Positions 16,968 through 25,627 of a DNA stretch of 64,000 bases are shown here, one piece after another. Position numbers and translations under genes: made by a program. The notes under the pieces are model-generated. The model searched no databases. It was not told the origin of the DNA and saw only the letters and a program-made list of their open reading frames with translations. Origin of the DNA: VXMF01 sp965207255 (GTDB taxonomy: Bacteria; Acidobacteriota; Terriglobia; Bryobacterales; UBA6623); assembly GCA_965207255.1 (NCBI GenBank), contig OZ242276.1, positions 2,356,001-2,420,000 on the forward strand, given 5' to 3'. Each line of letters starts with the position of its first letter. Within the stretch, counting starts at the first letter, position 1.

Positions 16968-17990
16968 ATGAGAAGACTCGGCTTCTTGCTGGCAATCGCC
17001 GCGCTGACCAGCTTGGTGCCTACCGCAGGGCTGGAGTCTGCGCTAGGCCAGAGACGCCGCGCCGGCAAGTTGCGGCTCGGAACAGTCGCCCCGAAGAACA
17101 GCGTCTTTCACGAGATGCTGCTGAAAATGCGGGAAGAGTGGCGCGAAATCACTAACGGAGCGGTCGATCTAGCGATCTATCCAGGGGGTGTCGCCGGCGA
17201 CGAGGTCACCATGCTGCGCAAGATGCGCGCTGGGCAAATGCAGGCGGCGCTGCTGTCGGGGAGCGGCATGGGGTTCCTCGACGAAGGCGTCAGCGCCCTG
17301 CAGGTGCCGCTGATGTTCGATTCCCTCGACGAATTCGACTTCGTGCTTGACAAGATGGCACCAACCTTAGAGAAGCGCCTGCACGACGAGGGCTTCACGG
17401 CCTTGGGCTGGGGTGACGCCGGCTGGGCATACTTCTTCGCCGTCAGGGAATTCCGTACGCCGAAGCAACTGCGCGAGATGAAGCTGTACACGTCCAAGGG
17501 CGACGATGACATGATCCGGTTGTTCGGCGAGTTCGGCTTCCGCGCGATCCCCTTGGATCTGACCGAACTGCAAACGAACCTCGAGACCGGATTGGTAGAT
17601 GTCTTTGCCGTGCCGCCGCTGATTGCAGCCGGCTACCAGTGGTTCGGCTCGGCGCCGAACATGCTCAACATGCGCTTCGTCCCGATCTTGGGATCGCTGC
17701 TGGTCAACAATGACGTTTGGGACGCGATACCGGCCGACCAGCGGCGGCGCATGAGAGCAGTCGCCGCGGAGCTGACGGTTGAAATCGAGAAGGTGGCGCG
17801 AGCGCAGGAAGCCTCCGCGATCCGCTCGATGCAAGAGTACGGCCTGCGCGTGATCGAGCTTGACGAGCCCACGCTTGTCGAATGGAAGCGCGAGATGGAA
17901 GCAGTGTATCCGCGACTGCGCGACCGCTATGCTCCGGGCGAACTGCTCGACGAGGTCGTGGGCTGGAGAGACCAGTACCGCGCCCGATGA
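16968..17990 (+). CDS. dctP: TRAP transporter substrate-binding protein, DctP family (intact copy)
   Basis: 340 residues from ATG 16968; a TTG twelve bases earlier is an alternative start. Signal peptide LGFLLAIAALTSLVPTAG. DctP-family landmarks: KLRLGTVAPKNSVFHEMLLK at the start of the mature protein, ITNGAVDLAIYPGGVAGDE, RKMRAGQMQAALLSGSG, and MKLYTSKGDDDMIRLFGEFG in the region holding the carboxylate-binding arginine. It delivers a small organic acid or similar solute to a TRAP permease not encoded here. It is the intact partner of the pseudogene at 20006-20760 and precedes a truncated isomerase. Confidence 0.88.
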   Translation: MRRLGFLLAIAALTSLVPTAGLESALGQRRRAGKLRLGTVAPKNSVFHEMLLKMREEWREITNGAVDLAIYPGGVAGDEVTMLRKMRAGQMQAALLSGSGMGFLDEGVSALQVPLMFDSLDEFDFVLDKMAPTLEKRLHDEGFTALGWGDAGWAYFFAVREFRTPKQLREMKLYTSKGDDDMIRLFGEFGFRAIPLDLTELQTNLETGLVDVFAVPPLIAAGYQWFGSAPNMLNMRFVPILGSLLVNNDVWDAIPADQRRRMRAVAAELTVEIEKVARAQEASAIRSMQEYGLRVIELDEPTLVEWKREMEAVYPRLRDRYAPGELLDEVVGWRDQYRAR

Positions 17991-18237
17991 CCCGGCCGGG
18001 AGGCCTGACGGGGAGGGAATGGCAATGCCTGCCCTGACCCGCCGCGACCTGCCGCGGATCCAGGCAGCGCTAGCGTCCGAAGGGATCGCGCTGCCGGTGA
18101 TCACGACCGGGCTGTTGTCCAACCGGGACCCTGCGCCCCGCCCGACGCTTTACACCGCCGCCAAGCTCGGTATCCCCTTCTTCAAGCCTGGATACTACCG
18201 CTATCGATACGCAGACTTCGAGCGCCACCTAGTCAAG
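17189..18237 (+). repeat. Duplicated segment, copy A (dctP 3' part plus truncated isomerase)
   Basis: This stretch is nearly identical in sequence to 20006-21207, apart from deletions in each copy. It spans the last three quarters of dctP, the 28-base gap and the start of the sugar-isomerase gene. Sequence identity ends abruptly near 18237. Confidence 0.85.
18019..18237 (+). pseudogene. Sugar phosphate isomerase/epimerase, truncated copy 1
   Basis: Clear relic of the intact isomerase at 20788. It begins MAMPALTRRDLP, jumps directly to ALASEGIALPVITTGLLSN, continues through AKLGIPFFKPGYYRYRYADFERHL and then loses all similarity. The internal gap is an in-frame 201-base deletion. In the intact copy its borders are the near-identical decamers at 20812-20821 (CGCGAACTGC) and 21013-21022 (CGCGACCTGC), suggesting recombination between short repeats. 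The 3' two-thirds, including every metal-binding motif, are missing. The frame stays open to 18609 over unrelated sequence, so a nonsense fusion protein could still be made. Confidence 0.85.
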
Positions 18238-18605
18238 GATGACGAAGCCCCGCGAGGGGCCCGGAGGATGGTGGGGCGGTTGGCTTTGGCCGCGGCCGTA
18301 CGCGTCACGTCGCTGCTTCCAGGAGGACGAGCAAGAACGCCGCCGACGGAGGCCGTGCCGCAGGAACGGGCCGTCAAGCCAATCAAGGATCGGCACGCGG
18401 GGTGGGCCGGTACGGGAATTGGCAGCGGGGTGCGACAAGCCGTCCTGCTCCCGGTTCACGCAATCGACGGGCTCTCCGCGCCTTTCATGGCCGGACTCCA
18501 TGCCATCGTGACCCTCCCGGGGATGGCGATTCTTCTCCGCGCTAGGCAGGCGGTCGCGATCTGCAACGGTCCTCCCGCGCATGCGCTTCGACCGATTCGG
18601 AGAGC

Positions 18606-19661
18606 ATGATGTTTCCGGTCCGGGCCCGGCTGGCGGCAGTCATCCTTCTGGCTGGTTCAGCGCCAGTCGCCGCGGAACCACGTTCAGGTCTTGCAGTGGG
18701 AATTGCCCAAGCGAACGGAAACTTGGTGCCGGTGGCAACGTTCGATGGCTCGGGCTGGTCGAGCCCGTGGCCGCTGGATCGTCGTCTCGATGAGAACCTG
18801 GCAAAGGGACTGGAACTTCCGGCGGAGTGGCTCGGGGGAATCGGGTCGCTGCGGGACTGGACCCTCTGGTTCGAGAACCCCGGGCCGCAGGCATCAAACA
18901 GGCGACGTTCGGCGGAATGGACTGCCGGACTCTCGGCCTCGGGCACGCCGGTTGTGGCCGATGGACTTGTCACTTCCGCAATGGGGTGCTCTTCGAATCT
19001 CGCACTTTCCACCGACCTCGAAGACCTGCGATCATCGCTCATCGAATGTGACTCTTGCTGTCCGGAGCCCAAGAGGGGGATCGCCACGACCGGACCAGTC
19101 CCGCCAGAACTGGTGGAGCGATTGGAACCCGAAGCCGCCCTGACCCGGATGATCGTCATGCGTCTTGCCCAGACATTCGACCTGCTCGAGAGCCGGGCGA
19201 TCGAGCGAGAGTCCGAACGGCAGGGGATCGTCGACGGACAGCTCCGGCACACCGGGCAGTGGCGGGATGCGCGGCGAAGACAGGCGATTCCTCTCCGAGT
19301 CCGGCGAGCGTTCCGCGTGCACGAAGCCAGTCCCACAATCTACTACCTGGAAATCCAGCGATCATACGACCATGTCGAAAGAGAGGACCCGGGATTCTGT
19401 CCGGGATTCTCGTTACTGAAGATTTGGGTTCGCGCCGGCAGCGGACCGGAGCTGGCTGCGGTCGATGGCGAATTCCTCATCAGTGATTGCGACGGAAAAG
19501 CATCCACGTCCAACACTCCGGTGCTCTACTGGGCGCACGAAACCGGAATTGACTTGCTCGTGCGCCGATTGGGCTGGGAGAGCGAATACTACGCGATCGT
19601 GACGATCAGTGAAGACACTGTCTCGGAGCGGACCACGGTATTCTTTCGGAACCGAGAATAG
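18606..19661 (+). CDS. Hypothetical secreted protein, 351 residues
   Basis: Not recognised. A signal peptide is clear (ARLAAVILLAGSAPVAAEP). The mature part has a Cys-containing segment (LIECDSCCPEPKRG), a helical middle rich in Arg and Glu (FDLLESRAIERESERQG) and a beta-rich C-terminus (PTIYYLEIQRSYDHV, YYAIVTISEDTVSERTTVFF). It lies inside the gap between the two decayed ends of the dctP/isomerase duplication and probably arrived with the event that broke them. A weak purine-rich region precedes two adjacent ATGs (18606 and 18609). It could be an orphan gene specific to the lineage. Confidence 0.6.
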   Translation: MMFPVRARLAAVILLAGSAPVAAEPRSGLAVGIAQANGNLVPVATFDGSGWSSPWPLDRRLDENLAKGLELPAEWLGGIGSLRDWTLWFENPGPQASNRRRSAEWTAGLSASGTPVVADGLVTSAMGCSSNLALSTDLEDLRSSLIECDSCCPEPKRGIATTGPVPPELVERLEPEAALTRMIVMRLAQTFDLLESRAIERESERQGIVDGQLRHTGQWRDARRRQAIPLRVRRAFRVHEASPTIYYLEIQRSYDHVEREDPGFCPGFSLLKIWVRAGSGPELAAVDGEFLISDCDGKASTSNTPVLYWAHETGIDLLVRRLGWESEYYAIVTISEDTVSERTTVFFRNRE

Positions 19662-20005
19662 GCAAACGAACCAGTGGACCCGGTCCTCTGCCGGCGTCCG
19701 TACTTCTCCATCAACGTGGCAGCTGAACCGTCGTAGGGCTGGGGCTTCCACGCCTGGCGACCGAATCGTCGGCAGTGCGGTGCCGCAACCCGTCGAGGAT
19801 TCGCCGACGTCGCGTCTGTCGAGGAAGCCGTGCGCCGCCGGAACGCCAAGGCCTAGAGGGCCCTCGCCCGAAGGGAAGCGGGTTCCGCTCCGGAGACTCG
19901 CGACTCGGCACCGAAGTCTCCAGCCACGAGACCCCGACGCCAGTGCACAGCAGCGGCGGCAGGAGCCCCGGCCTTAATGGCCCGAATCCGAAAAGAGGGT
20001 GCCTG
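19662..20005 (+). other. Non-coding gap between orphan gene and dctP relic
   Basis: About 340 bases with no credible gene in either strand, no tRNA-like fold and no clear terminator. It forms the right part of the unrelated segment that separates the two copies of the duplication. Open frames crossing it have codon usage unlike the neighbours. Confidence 0.55.
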
Positions 20006-20760
20006 CCGGCACCCGAAGTCACCATGTTGCGCAAGATGCGCACCGAGCAAACGCAGGCAGCGCTGCTGTCGGGGAGCGGCATGGGATTCCTTGACGAAGG
20101 CGTCAGCGCCCTGCAGGTGCCCCTGATGTTCGATTCCCTCGACGAATTCGACTTCGTGCTCGACAAGGTGGTGCCGACCTTGAGAAGCGCCTGCACGACG
20201 AGGGCTTCACGGTCTTGGGCTGGGGTGACACCGGCTGGGCGTGCTTGCTCGCCGTCAGGGAATTCCGCACGCCGAAGCAACCGCGCGAGATGAAGCTCTA
20301 CACGTCCAAGGGCGACGATGACATGATCCGGTTGTTCGGCGAGTTCGCCTTCCGCGCGATCCCCTTGGATCTGGCCGAACTGCAAACCAACCTCGAGACC
20401 GGATTGGTGGATGTCTTCGCCGTGCCCCCGCTGATTGCAGCCGGCTACCAGTGGCTCGGCTCGGCACCGAACATGCTCAACCTCCACTTCGTCCCGCTCT
20501 TGCAACGCGATACCGGCCGGCCAGCGGCGGCACATGAGAGCGGTCGCTGCCGGCCTGACGGTTAGAATCGAGAAGGCAGCGCGAGCGCATGAAGCGTCCG
20601 TGATCCGCTCGATGCAAGAGTACGGTCTGAGCGTGAACGAGCTCGACGAGCCCACGCTTGTCGAATGGAGGCCGTGTATCCGCGACTGCGCGATCGCTAT
20701 GCTCCGGGCGAACTGCTCGACGAGGTCGTGGGCTGGAGAGACCAGTACCGCGACCGATGA
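20006..20760 (+). pseudogene. TRAP DctP substrate-binding protein, decayed copy 2
   Basis: Closely matches the intact dctP from about base 17189 on, but lacks the first quarter including signal peptide and start. Three lesions are visible against the intact copy. There is a one-base deletion near 20181, a net loss of about 29 bases near 20502, and a 13-base deletion near 20669. In the intact gene the last deletion is bordered by direct ATGGAAGC repeats. The frame is therefore destroyed several times. The end and the 28-base spacer to the next gene are conserved with copy 1, so this was once a dctP-isomerase pair. Cannot encode a functional receptor. Confidence 0.9.
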
Positions 20761-21207
20761 CCCGGCCGAGAGGCTCACTGGGAGGGAATGGCAATGCCTG
20801 CTCTGACCCGCCGCGAACTGCTCGCGGCCTCCGCCGCGAGCGCTGCGGCAACCGGCACTGCGGCCGCGCACAAGCCGACACTGTGCCTGTTCACCAAGCA
20901 CCTGCCCCATCTCGGCTACAAAGAACTGGCCGCGACCCTGCGCTCGCTGGGCTTCGCCGGCGCGGATCTGACAACGCGCCCTCGGGGCCACGTGTTGCCG
21001 GAAAACGTGGAACGCGACCTGCCGATGGCCCACGCAGCGCTGGCCTCCGAAGGGATCGCGCTGCCGATGGTCACGACCGGGCTGTTGTCCAACCGGGACC
21101 CTGCGGCGCGCCCGACGCTTTACACCGCCGCCAAGCTCGGCATCCCCTTCTTCAAGCTCGGATACTACCGCTATCAGTACGCCGACTTCGAGCCCCACCT
21201 GGCCAAG
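20006..21207 (+). repeat. Duplicated segment, copy B (decayed dctP plus 5' part of intact isomerase)
   Basis: Counterpart of 17189-18237. The duplicated unit here covers the dctP relic and the first part of the intact isomerase gene. The two copies differ by scattered substitutions and by deletions that hit opposite genes. Confidence 0.85.
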
Positions 21208-21708
21208 GTCAAGGCAGACATGGAGAGTCTGGCCGCTATCGCGGGCCATGCCGGCATCACAGGGGGCTTCCACAATCACTCGGGGACCTATGTCGGCAGC
21301 GCGCTGTGGGACCACTGGTGGCTCTTGCGCGATACGGACTCCCGGCAGATCGGCTTTTACTTCGACCCGTGCCACGCCACGATCGAAGGCGGCTCGGCCG
21401 GCTGGGAAATCGGCTTCCACCGCTTGCGGGACCGACTCAAGATGGTCGCTTGCAAAGATTTCTATTGGGAAAAGAGCGATGGCAAGTGGCGCTCCCGCAT
21501 GTGTCCCTTGGGCCAGGGGATGGTCGACTACCCGAAGTTTTTCCAACTGCTGGCAGCCAGCGGCTTCAGCGGGCCGATCTCGCTCCACGTCGAGTACCAG
21601 ATCGAAGCCCCCACGGAGGCGCAACGCCTCGAAAAGGAGATGCACGCCATCGAAGCCGACTTCGCCTACCTGAAGTCCGTCTGCGACTCCGCCTACGGCA
21701 CAGCCTGA
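20788..21708 (+). CDS. Sugar phosphate isomerase/epimerase (xylose isomerase-like TIM barrel)
   Basis: 306 residues with a Tat-like leader (TRRELLAASAASAAATGTAAA), so probably exported. TIM-barrel motifs of the PF01261 family are present: GYKELAATLRSLGFAGADL, GFHNHSGTYVG, IGFYFDPCHATIEGG with metal-binding Asp and His, KMVACKDFYWEK, and SLHVEYQ with the final glutamate. Likely interconverts or cleaves a ketose, inosose or similar polyol. It starts 28 bases after the dctP relic and was originally the second gene of a dctP-isomerase pair, which hints that the substrate enters through the TRAP system. A truncated copy lies at 18019. Confidence 0.83.
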   Translation: MAMPALTRRELLAASAASAAATGTAAAHKPTLCLFTKHLPHLGYKELAATLRSLGFAGADLTTRPRGHVLPENVERDLPMAHAALASEGIALPMVTTGLLSNRDPAARPTLYTAAKLGIPFFKLGYYRYQYADFEPHLAKVKADMESLAAIAGHAGITGGFHNHSGTYVGSALWDHWWLLRDTDSRQIGFYFDPCHATIEGGSAGWEIGFHRLRDRLKMVACKDFYWEKSDGKWRSRMCPLGQGMVDYPKFFQLLAASGFSGPISLHVEYQIEAPTEAQRLEKEMHAIEADFAYLKSVCDSAYGTA

Positions 21709-21868
21709 TGCGAGCGCTCACCGCCATTGCAGGCAGAACTGCGTGCGTGGGACGAGCACGCGCTGTTCTCGCGGCGACTTCCGCCGGGCGCAAAGGCGGT
21801 GCCGAATCACCGCGACAGCTCATGCGACCTGACATCTGAAGCTGTGAGAAACGCGGAAATCAGGTTTC

Positions 21869-21916
21869 AAAAAATCCCCCCCCCCCCTTGACAGGCTTGG
21901 CTGGCGGGTCTACCGT
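21869..21916 (+). promoter_or_regulatory. Candidate promoter with A6-T-C12 tract touching the -35 box
   Basis: A run of six A, one T and twelve C (21869-21887) directly precedes TTGACA (21888-21893), a perfect -35 box. Seventeen bases later TACCGT (21911-21916) can serve as -10. It drives the TonB-dependent receptor gene, leaving a leader of about 190 bases. The 405-base gap 21709-22112 contains nothing else I can identify. C-tracts of this length are prone to slippage, which could move upstream sites relative to the promoter. Confidence 0.5.
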
Positions 21917-22112
21917 GCAAGCAGCTTCCTGTCGGCAGCACGTTCGATCGGAGGCCACACCGGTGAGCCGACCTTTGACACATTCTCGATGGCGGATGCC
22001 AACCGAAGGGCGGTTCCCACTGTTGATCGGGCTCAGTCCGCCGTAATCCGCGGCAGGCGTGAGCGAGCCATCAGTTCGATCCATCGGCAGGTCGCCCTGC
22101 CAAGGGGGGATC

Positions 22113-25100
22113 ATGAACTATCGCAATTCGGCCCTCACGCTGCTCTGCCTACTGATCGGCGCTAGCACTTGCTGGGCCCAGGTATCGGGCCGGCTGTCGG
22201 GCACCGTCACGGATCCGACGGGTCAGGTCATCGTAGCGGCCGAGATTACGGTCACCAACGCAGGCACATCCGAACAACGGTTGGTCCAATCCAACGAAGC
22301 GGGCAATTTCGTCGTCGCGGCACTACCCCCTGGCACGTACTCGCTGAACGTGCAATCCGAAGGATTCCAGTCCTATGAACAAACGGGCATCATCATCAGC
22401 GCGGACCAAGCCTTGGCTCTTGGCAGCATTCCGCTGTCCATCGGCGCCGTAACCGAAACGGTCACCGTCCAGGCGGAGGGCGCGGCCGTCGAAACCGACA
22501 CCGCAGGCGTCAACGCCCTGCTGACCAGCAACCAGATGGACGGTCTGATGCAGCGCGGACGGGACATCGTGGCCCTGCTCACGGTGCTGCCGGGCGTCGC
22601 GCAGGTCGCTAACAGCGATGCGCTCGGCGGGAACTGGGGCTCGCGCACACCGAACTTCTCGGGAGCCAAGAACGGCTGGAACAACTTCATGCTGGATGGC
22701 ATGCCAGGCAACGACATCGACGACACCACGACCTTCCACGTGTCCGTCAGCATGGACGCGATCCAAGAGGTGAGCGTCAAATCGACCGCCTACCAAGCCG
22801 AATACGGGCGGGTGCCCGGCGCCCAGGTCAATATCATTTCCAAGTCGGGAACGAACGAGTTCCACGGTTCGGGATATTGGTTCAAGCGTAACGAGGTGCT
22901 CAACGCAAACTCGTTCGACAACAACCGCTTCGGGTCCGCAAAACCGCCGTATCGTTTCGACACGATCGGCGGCGTACTCGGCGGCCCCATCAAGAAGGAC
23001 AAGATGTTCTTCTTTCTCAGCCGCGAGGACTGGCGGATCAAGAAGCCCAGCCGGAGGCACCGTGCCACGGTGCCCACTGCGATGGAGCGCCGGGGCGATT
23101 TCTCCAACAGCGTCGAGCAGAACGGCGCGTTGATTCCCATCATCGACCACATGACAGGAGAGCAGTTCCAAAACAACATGATCCCCGCCACGCGTGTCCA
23201 TCCCGCCGGACAGGGCATCTTGAACTTCATGCCCGATGCAACGGACCAGGGCCTGTTCGCTTCGCAGGGCATCAACTACACCGAGCTGTCTCCGTCTGCA
23301 CATCCCAAGGGCCAGTGGCAATTCAAGGTCGACTGGGTGCCGACGCCGAACGACCGCATCACGTTCAGGCCGCGCTTCTGGAACGCAGACATCCAGGCCC
23401 AGCGCGAGTCCGTGGCCTTCAATGCCTTCAACGACAGCATCTTCAAGCAAGCGCACCACTACGAGTACATCAACAAGAACTTGCAGGGGATCTACAACAA
23501 GACGCTGTCTCCGACTCTGGTCAACGAATTCCGCCTCGGGCTCGGCCTGAGCCGGGAATCGGGCGCCCTCAACGACGACTTCCAACTTGAGAATCTGCGC
23601 AAGGACGCCTACCCGGGCCTCGCCGACCTCGGTCAGCTCTTCCCGTCCGCGAATCCGCTGAACCTTGTGCCGCGGATGACGTTTGGCGGCATCCCTAACG
23701 GACCAAGGGTGGACTACGACCGGCGGACACCAATCGCTGCGCATGACGAGCGCATCGTCCTGTCGAACAACATGAGCTGGTTCAAAGGGGACCATACGAT
23801 CAAGGCCGGCATCTACTGGGAGCTGAACAACGCCAGCGAGGGGCCGCGATCCAGCGATCCGGGCCACATGGGCACCTTCGACTTCCGGCGCAGCAACCTG
23901 AACCCGTTCGACTCGAACCATCCGTTCGCAACCGCCCTCTTGGGCGATTTCTACTCGTACTCCGAGTCGAGCGGCCAGACCGAAGGGCTCGCGGCGTCGT
24001 ACACGGTCGAGTGGTTCTTGCAAGACACATGGAAGATCACGCCCAAGCTCACACTCGACATAGGCGTCCGATTCTCGACGTTTACGCCTTGGCGGCTGCG
24101 CGAGAACGAGGGTTCCGCGTTTGCGATCAGTCGCTACAACTCCCAGACCGCACCACACCTATACGCTCCCTACCGCCTCGTGGATGGCGGTCGGGTCGCA
24201 ATTGATCCCTTCACGAACTCGATCTTCCCCGCACCGTACATTGGGGCGACCATCCCTAACCAAGGGGAACGGCTCAATGGGCTGATCGTCGGAGACGGCT
24301 CCACTGACTATCTACACGGCTACCGCGAACGTCCCGCCATCCAGCCGCAACCGCGCTTGGGCTTTGCCTACGATCCGTTCGGCAAGGGCAAGACCGCGAT
24401 CCGGGGCTCGTTCGCCGTGCAGTCACAGGCGATCATGGGCGCCCAAGGATCCATGTGGACGGTGACGACCTCGCCGCCGATCTTGGAATCGCCCAACGTC
24501 TACTTCGGCAACATGAACACGTTCCTCAACACCGGACAGGCTCTCTTCCCGCCGGGCGTGAAGTCATTCCAAGCGGAGTTCAAGCCACCGCGGATCTACC
24601 AATACAGCCTCGGTGTCCAGCAGGATATCGGTGGCGGCACCGTGCTCGACGTCAGCTATGTCGGCAACAGCGGTCATCGGCTCTATGCGGTGAGAGAGCT
24701 CAACGAACTGGCGCCAGGCACGCGCTTCCTCGATTCGAGCACAGACCCGACCACGGGCGGCGTACTGCCGATCGCCTTCTTGCGACCCTACCGCGGCTAC
24801 CAAAGCATCAACCACCAAGAGAACACCAGCTACTCCAACTACAACGCCCTGCAGGTCAGCCTGAACCGGCGCTACACGAGCAACTTCCAGTACGGCGTCG
24901 CCTATACGTGGTCGAAGTCGATGGGCCTCGGGGATCACGACCGAGACAGCCTGCCCCAATTCCGTCCGGCGAGGGAATACCTCTACGGGAAGTTGGAATT
25001 CGACCAAACCCACATGATGGTGGTGAACTATCTGTGGAGCCTCCCCAACGCCACGATGTTCGCGGACAACGTCGCAGCCAAGGCTGTTTTCCACAATTGG

Positions 25101-25559
25101 GAGATCGCAGGCATCATCACGATGGCCAGCGGATTCCCGCGCGGAATCGGCATGAGCTACACCGATGGCGTGGACCGCTGGGGCGGCGGCGACTCGCCGA
25201 GGGCTAATATGGTAGCGAACCCGATCATCTCCAACAAGAATTTCGATCGTTGGTTCAATACCGAGTCGGTAGCGGGCCCGGGTTTCGGAGATTTTGGCAA
25301 TGCGCCGCGCGATGTATTCCGGGGACCCGGCCTCAATAGCTGGGACATCACGGTCTACAAGTACTTCCCGGTCTCCGAGACGGTACGCTTCCGCTTCGCG
25401 ATGGAGGCATACAACATGTTCAACCACACCCAGTACGACGGGGTCGATTCGTCCGCGCGCTTCGACGCTTCGGGCGCGCAGATCAACGGCAATTTCGGAC
25501 GCATTACTTCAGCACGCGGTCCGCGCGTGATGCAGGCTTCGCTGCGGTTCGAGTTTTGA
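22113..25559 (+). CDS. TonB-dependent receptor, Oar-like, with carboxypeptidase regulatory-like domain
   Basis: 1148 residues from ATG 22113, which follows an AAGGGGGGA ribosome site; an upstream ATG at 22059 is less likely. Signal peptide YRNSALTLLCLLIGASTCWAQ. Residues about 25-105 form a CarboxypepD_reg domain (SGRLSGTVTDPTGQVIVAAEI, LPPGTYSLNVQSEGF). A plug domain follows (RGRDIVALLTVLPGV, FMLDGMPGNDID, AEYGRVPGAQVNIISKSGTNEFHGSGYWF). The long barrel ends in a terminal aromatic strand (VMQASLRFEF), as needed for BAM insertion. These outer-membrane proteins are very common in Acidobacteriota and are thought to import or bind sugars and peptides. Ligand unknown. Confidence 0.9.
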   Translation: MNYRNSALTLLCLLIGASTCWAQVSGRLSGTVTDPTGQVIVAAEITVTNAGTSEQRLVQSNEAGNFVVAALPPGTYSLNVQSEGFQSYEQTGIIISADQALALGSIPLSIGAVTETVTVQAEGAAVETDTAGVNALLTSNQMDGLMQRGRDIVALLTVLPGVAQVANSDALGGNWGSRTPNFSGAKNGWNNFMLDGMPGNDIDDTTTFHVSVSMDAIQEVSVKSTAYQAEYGRVPGAQVNIISKSGTNEFHGSGYWFKRNEVLNANSFDNNRFGSAKPPYRFDTIGGVLGGPIKKDKMFFFLSREDWRIKKPSRRHRATVPTAMERRGDFSNSVEQNGALIPIIDHMTGEQFQNNMIPATRVHPAGQGILNFMPDATDQGLFASQGINYTELSPSAHPKGQWQFKVDWVPTPNDRITFRPRFWNADIQAQRESVAFNAFNDSIFKQAHHYEYINKNLQGIYNKTLSPTLVNEFRLGLGLSRESGALNDDFQLENLRKDAYPGLADLGQLFPSANPLNLVPRMTFGGIPNGPRVDYDRRTPIAAHDERIVLSNNMSWFKGDHTIKAGIYWELNNASEGPRSSDPGHMGTFDFRRSNLNPFDSNHPFATALLGDFYSYSESSGQTEGLAASYTVEWFLQDTWKITPKLTLDIGVRFSTFTPWRLRENEGSAFAISRYNSQTAPHLYAPYRLVDGGRVAIDPFTNSIFPAPYIGATIPNQGERLNGLIVGDGSTDYLHGYRERPAIQPQPRLGFAYDPFGKGKTAIRGSFAVQSQAIMGAQGSMWTVTTSPPILESPNVYFGNMNTFLNTGQALFPPGVKSFQAEFKPPRIYQYSLGVQQDIGGGTVLDVSYVGNSGHRLYAVRELNELAPGTRFLDSSTDPTTGGVLPIAFLRPYRGYQSINHQENTSYSNYNALQVSLNRRYTSNFQYGVAYTWSKSMGLGDHDRDSLPQFRPAREYLYGKLEFDQTHMMVVNYLWSLPNATMFADNVAAKAVFHNWEIAGIITMASGFPRGIGMSYTDGVDRWGGGDSPRANMVANPIISNKNFDRWFNTESVAGPGFGDFGNAPRDVFRGPGLNSWDITVYKYFPVSETVRFRFAMEAYNMFNHTQYDGVDSSARFDASGAQINGNFGRITSARGPRVMQASLRFEF

Positions 25560-25592
25560 CCTGCGGCAGCCGTTGCAAGCATTGGCACAAGC

Positions 25593-25621
25593 GCCCCGGA
25601 CTCTCTCAGGGAGTCCGGGGC
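25593..25621 (+). terminator. Strong hairpin after the TonB receptor gene
   Basis: Perfect 11-bp stem, GCCCCGGACTC (25593-25603) pairing with GAGTCCGGGGC (25611-25621), around a seven-base loop, 34 bases after the receptor stop. Only TTAT follows, so termination may be weak or factor-assisted. It makes a start of the next gene before this hairpin unlikely. Confidence 0.65.
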
Positions 25622-25627
25622 TTATCC

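Noticed and set aside
19711..21645. Long minus-strand open frame of 644 codons opposite the dctP relic and isomerase
   Set aside because: Arises from high third-position G+C opposite real genes; no family pattern, crosses the pseudogene and both repeat borders.
22323..24158. 611-codon minus-strand frame opposite the TonB receptor
   Set aside because: Antisense shadow of an obviously real outer-membrane gene; no start site or motif.
25556..25627. TTG start at 25556 for the TPR gene
   Set aside because: It overlaps the receptor stop and places a perfect 11-bp hairpin inside the coding region; ATG 25628 is more economical, though its leader is short.
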